The position numbers and the translations under genes were made by a program. Positions 59,901 to 64,000 of a DNA stretch of 64,000 nt are shown here, piece by piece. Source of the stretch: Spinellus fusiger (lineage: Eukaryota > Mucoromycota > Mucoromycetes > Mucorales > Phycomycetaceae); contig JALLLS010000026.1 of assembly GCA_025094145.1 (NCBI GenBank), positions 62,001-126,000 on the forward strand, in the 5' to 3' direction. Every line of letters begins with the position of its first letter. Position 1 is the first letter of the stretch. The notes below the pieces were generated by a model. It saw only the letters and a list, made by a program, of their open reading frames with translations, had not been told where the DNA came from and did not search any database.

Positions 59901-60461
59901 TGCTTCTAAATACACTTATTTATAACTGCACATTTGATAAGACATATTCTAACCACAATAGTATCTGTCTTTACAAAGAGCGTTTGCAATGCAGGCACTT
60001 ATTAAATCAAATAATAAATTTAGTGCCTCCCACTGATACTATTTAGTATTTTCAAGGCTAAACTCCATAAGGATAATTTTTATCGATAGCGTACACAAGT
60101 TGATTTGCTTTTGATCAATATGTTTCGTAATCATCAAGCGCTAATAAATTCACTAGGAATGTGATAAGCTTGATACTCTTGGAATTTTCCGACTTATTGA
60201 GATGCATAAGTATGTTATTTATGTCTATATTGTCAATAGTATCTTTCTATATGATTTGAAATACTTCTTTAAAAAAACTAGAAAATAATATAAACGATTA
60301 AGACATATCTAGCTATATCCTTATGAAAATCTTAAACAACAGTCAGAAATTCTGTGGGTATCAATTTTATAGAAATTTGTGATAGTTCACAACAAAAATA
60401 ATATGTATAAATGAATTGAATAGAGAATTTACAATGCTTAACATTATTAATACTTTTATAG
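56954..60461. other. 3.5-kb gene-poor region
   Basis: No supportable gene. A less AT-rich island at about 58080-58960 might be an old repeat, for example an LTR starting TGTAACAC near 58547, but no second end or target duplication could be fixed. Confidence 0.45.
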
Positions 60462-60466
60462 AATAG

Positions 60467-61047
60467 TGTAATTATTCAGACAAGTAGAAAATAACGAGAC
60501 TGAACAAAGATAATTTTTATTAAGTGAAGAGTGGTTCCTTATTTATACTTTTTGTGGGTGCTTATCCTTCAGTGGCATTCTACCTTTTGGTAGTTAATGA
60601 TGAGTCTATGGCATAGCTTATTGATAGATGCAACCGTATGGTTGGTGTAGATAATCTATCCTATGGTAGTTTACATAGGTGTGGCCTTATGGTTGGTGTA
60701 GTTATTCTACCTAATAGTAGACTACATGTTGGAGCCTTATGGTTGGTTCATCGAATAAGCACACCATTATAGAGCTATCTATTATGTGTCTTCACTTTAA
60801 TTGCCTTTGATAGGTCTTATTTAATCCACTAAGGCTTTATTGATGAAGGTAGCTCTTATTAAGTGTCCGATAGTAAATTGAGCTTAGAAGTTTGATTTGT
60901 AGTTACGACTGATCAGTGAGATGATACAGAGATGTACTATGGTACTTGTGTGCACTCAAGCTTTCATAGAAGATTCTGAATGTCACAGCACACTACTCAT
61001 GTTGACCAATTCATAGAGAATCTTTGGATTGAAGTCAGAACACGACA
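60467..61047. mobile_element. solo-LTR-like insertion, copy 2 (581 bp)
   Basis: Direct-orientation relative of 9128-9701, starting TGTAATTATTCAG and ending GAACACGACA. Flanked by AATAG on both sides (60462-60466 and 61048-61052). The two copies differ by scattered substitutions and small indels. Confidence 0.65.
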
Positions 61048-61670
61048 AATAGTAAAGCAATCCAAGTTATCTGGATACTAAGCTCCTAACTTCATAACCA
61101 CATTCTTTTTCAGTATACAGTTTGATATACTTTTTTAGATGGACACATCCTGACAATAACTGTAATGTTGCACACGACTTTCTTCGCCATAGGAAACAGT
61201 TCAAAGTCTCTTTTTGTGTGGTTTGATTTTCGCGTATTGGACATTTTAGTCACCCTATGAGATCGTTTGACATTTTTAAGAATAAATATATAAACACATC
61301 AAATACAAAAATGATGGTAAAATGAGAAATGATGGTAAAATGATAATTATGAATAGACAGCCAAAAATACCATACAGTCAGCAAGGAAACCAGGACACCA
61401 AAAAGATAACCCTCATCCTGTGGCGATTCGAAATCCGACGAGGGATAATTAGAGCAACTTGGACAATTCTGAGAATATATGTAGTAATTACACTAGCAGC
61501 TTCTGGCTTTGCTAAACGGGTTAAGAATGGGTGGTAGAGGAGAGATCGGAGGAGAAGTGGGGATACAGAGTCTGTTGCTGAAGGAGTCTTTGTACTCTAT
61601 GCCATAGGAAATAGACACCAAAAAGCACGTAGAATTTAAACTCATTATCTTTTTGTCTTTTTAAATTCTC
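61048..61670. other. intergenic, no gene seen
   Basis: Contains a short local direct repeat of AATGATGGTAAAATGA at about 61310-61343. A 71-codon frame here has no recognisable domain and is not called. Confidence 0.35.
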
Positions 61671-61855
61671 TACACACCCAAAGATTTTTCGGGTGTTTAA
61701 AGGTGCACATCATTTTCTGTTACGTCACAACGAAAAATTCCCTTTTATGGATCTGTGTTTAAAATCAAAGGTTTGCAAGTATCTAAATAATTGTTTCCTT
61801 TTGTGGATACCTCAATATCAAATTGTATTATCAGTAAAATATATTGTTTATGAAT
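61671..61855 (+). repeat. diverged end of the 5.4-kb element family
   Basis: TACACACCCAAAGATTTTTC and the next 165 bp align with 6779-6960 with substitutions and gaps, in the same inward (rightward) orientation. Shared stretches include TTTAAAATCAAAGGTTTG and CAAATTGTATTAT. No mirrored partner of this family was found to its right. Confidence 0.6.
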
Positions 61856-62224
61856 AAAATTGTTGATGGATAAAATTGTTTATTATAATAATATAGTTAA
61901 TAGTACTGTAGCTAATAATATACTGTTACTATAGCTACTGCTGTTCTAGACGTATTCCTTCATAGCAATAGAATATATATCCTAAAAGCATTGTGCTTTA
62001 TTCTTGAGAGATAGATAACTATGCTCAGGACTATACCATAGATACCCTAGATAGTATAGAAGGCAGAAGACCACCTAAGACTGACTTGAAGGAACTTAGC
62101 TTATCTAATAACAGAAGAGTGTATTAGTAATAATTCAATAAGAGAGATAGTATGCTTACCTTGTACTTAATACTTGTCTTGGGAATAATAAGCCATGTTT
62201 TATCTATTGGAAGAAGAGTCAGTA

Positions 62225-63918
62225 CTATGTCTTGTGGAATACAATGAGCTCAAGCCCAGATGAAGACACTGCTTACCTTTTTTTACTTTCAGAATAGTCC
62301 TTGGTAGTGTCTATCACCTCCTTCTATTGTTTCTCTTTGTTAATAATGACACATTACCTTGCTCAGTTATGCTCATCTTGAAGAGTACTTGGGTGTTAAG
62401 TTGTATGTGCAGTGTGGGAAATAACAAAAGGAGGGGGTTATCAAAACAAATAATAATTTTTCTTTCTCTATTCTGGTGATGTATACACTAGCCTCCACTC
62501 ATAAAATTCATAAGTCAAATTCACGTCAAATTTATAAGTCAAACAATTCACACTCTATATAACCTTGATCATTATAGCTTAGAATATAAATATATAAAAG
62601 TAGCCTCAAAATATATACTATGTAAATTTGTAAAATATATCCTTTATTCTATATTAAAGGGCACTAAGGTTGTCAACAGGACTACTAGAGAGATGAATTG
62701 GTAGTAGCTTGGCCTCTAGAAGGGACAAAGAAATAGAGGTTTGGATACAAAGGCTGGTCTAGGGAAATCAAAGAGGATACATGAACAGGGACACAACACA
62801 CAATTTGATCATAACAGGTAACTAGGCAACTGTTCTTTAAGGAATTCTTTTTCTTTCTAGAATGTTGTTGTAGTCTGCATTACTTTGGTGGTTCTGATTA
62901 AGTAAATGACTTGTGAAATTTAGTTTTGTTTTCTTCTGTTCGGATATAAATACCTGCTAATTTCACTGTCTGTTGTTCTTCATATCTTCTACTCTCTTTA
63001 TTTTGTTTGCCTTTGTCTGGCATATAAACCAACAGTTGTGATCTGGTAAGTGTTTGTATATGTTTATTATGTCTGACATGTTAGTCAGTTTCTATTGTAT
63101 ATTCTTTTATTTTAATAAACCCAGTGAATCCGTTACATAAGCAAAGGCAAGAAGGTGTCAGTGCAAGGGTAATACGACACACACATAGAGTGCATTAATA
63201 CATCTCGAACTAATTATTTTCACTATTATTTTATTATTGAAAATGGGTATTGTCACCTAAAAGGATTGGAGTATGATCCTACCAAGCTGCCAGTCGTTGC
63301 TTATGGTACAAGAATGAAAGGAAAAGATACTGCCAAATTTAAAGGCCATTGTGTTGGTTTGATGAGAGTTTTATATCAATCATTGAACAAAGAGACAAAA
63401 AGATGGAGATCTTCTTATGGTTGATGTTGATAAATTTCGAACATAGAGGGTAAGCATTATTGACCTCTTACCCAATATAAAAAGCTCTTCTAACAGTTAC
63501 TCTTATTTTTGTTCTCAAGATCTGCCATACTTGCAACACAAATATTCTCACTGAGGTATTCATGAATTTCAACAGTATCCACCCTTGCTAAAGTTATGGA
63601 ATGGTTTAGAGCAAGGATGTGAATGCATCAAAGAATATCTATACAATTGCAGAAGAAGGATTAAAGGGTCGCCACCGACCAGTTCCATTCTGTAGAAAAG
63701 AATAGATACTCTTTGATGCATTCATATCATATATCGCCACATCGAAAGTGGTTTCCTTCGGGATTTAGATATTTACAGGTAAATTATAATAATAATCTTT
63801 ATTTAAGAACTAACATGAATACATTTCACTCTTTCTGCTCCTTTTCAAATCTATGTCATTTTTAAACAATTGTATTTCGACTATTTCCTTTTATATCCTA
63901 AAGACCTCCTGGTGTGTA
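62225..63918. repeat. Fanzor-containing inverted repeat, right arm
   Basis: Reverse complement of 27751-29560 with moderate divergence. Ends at GGTGTGTA (63911-63918), mirroring TACACACC at 27751. Includes the TATA-like promoter segment near 62941 and the Fanzor relic. The match stops near 62225. Confidence 0.72.
63240..63690 (+). pseudogene. Fanzor C-terminal relic, copy 2
   Basis: Plus-strand frame KGLEYDPTKLPVVAYGTRM, KGKDTAKFKGHCVGLMRVLYQSL is clear. It then shifts frame at NKETKRW and meets a TGA. The downstream segment equivalent to the zinc-ribbon/RuvC-III block (near 63580-63660) is further degraded. It is more damaged than copy 1, so copy 1 is not derived from it in its present form. 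Confidence 0.68.
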
Positions 63919-63980
63919 TAAAACGCCTTCTCTTACCTTTTCATTTTCCGACAAAAAAATACCATCATATGCAAACTGCA
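63919..63980. other. window edge, no feature
   Basis: Short unique sequence beyond the right arm of the Fanzor repeat. Nothing recognised. Confidence 0.4.
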
Positions 63981-64000
63981 TACGGTGATAATGATAAGAG

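Noticed and set aside
61400..61470. tRNA-like B box (GATTCGAAATCC)
   Set aside because: No A box at the right distance and no cloverleaf could be drawn.
61322..61537. 71-codon plus-strand frame
   Set aside because: No domain recognised; it lies among decayed repeats and begins in a local direct repeat.

Overview
The window is a eukaryotic, fungal piece of chromosome. It is AT-rich, with short GT-AG introns (mostly about 45-70 bp), compact multi-exon genes, RSC7/SWI-SNF and TFIIIC type genes, and a mixture of Tc1/mariner, solo-LTR and Fanzor (eukaryotic TnpB-like) relics. Gene content, intron style and the Fanzor relics fit an early-diverging filamentous fungus, most likely Mucoromycota/Mucorales. 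This is inference; no rRNA or marker gene in the window fixes the species.

Layout. 0-7 kb: a small ATPase-inhibitor-like gene, one copy of a duplicated small secreted protein gene, a TFIIIC WD40/zinc-finger subunit, and MsrA. 6.8-12.2 kb: a 5.4-kb element with 669-bp, apparently identical terminal inverted repeats flanked by TA, carrying an unknown multi-exon gene with a solo LTR in its intron. 12.5-26.4 kb: a dense housekeeping block of DRG1/Rbg1 GTPase, an Rsc7/Swp82-type chromatin protein fused to PHD fingers, cysteinyl-tRNA synthetase, ribonucleotide reductase small subunit and a PA-TM-RING ubiquitin ligase. 27.7-31.3 kb: one arm of a Fanzor-containing repeat, then the inverted second copy of the secreted-protein unit. 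31.6-41 kb: a very large fatty acyl-CoA reductase/acyltransferase fusion, 3-hydroxyacyl-CoA dehydrogenase, the Fe-S scaffold ISU1 and a ubiquitin protease ending in a CaaX box. 44.4-50.1 kb: a REEP/Yop1-like protein, a small unknown protein and a TM-SH3 protein. 51.2-57 kb: two decayed Tc1-like transposons bracketing the mitochondrial helicase SUV3. 57-64 kb: a gene-poor, repeat-rich tail with a second solo LTR, a decayed transposon end and the second, inverted Fanzor relic.

How the genes relate. Most genes are ordinary single-copy housekeeping functions. The lipid pair (acyl-CoA reductase/acyltransferase fusion and 3-hydroxyacyl-CoA dehydrogenase) is divergent across about 340 bp. DRG1 and the Rsc7-PHD gene share about 180 bp. 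CysRS/RNR2 and ISU1/USP are tail-to-tail pairs with very short spacers. Accessory DNA lies between these blocks: three pairs of long repeats (1.03-kb inverted, about 1.7-kb inverted, about 575-bp direct) link distant parts of the window. The strongest candidates for something new are the perfect-arm 5.4-kb element with its unknown gene, the reductase/acyltransferase fusion whose acyltransferase motif I lacks the catalytic histidine, and the paired Fanzor relics.
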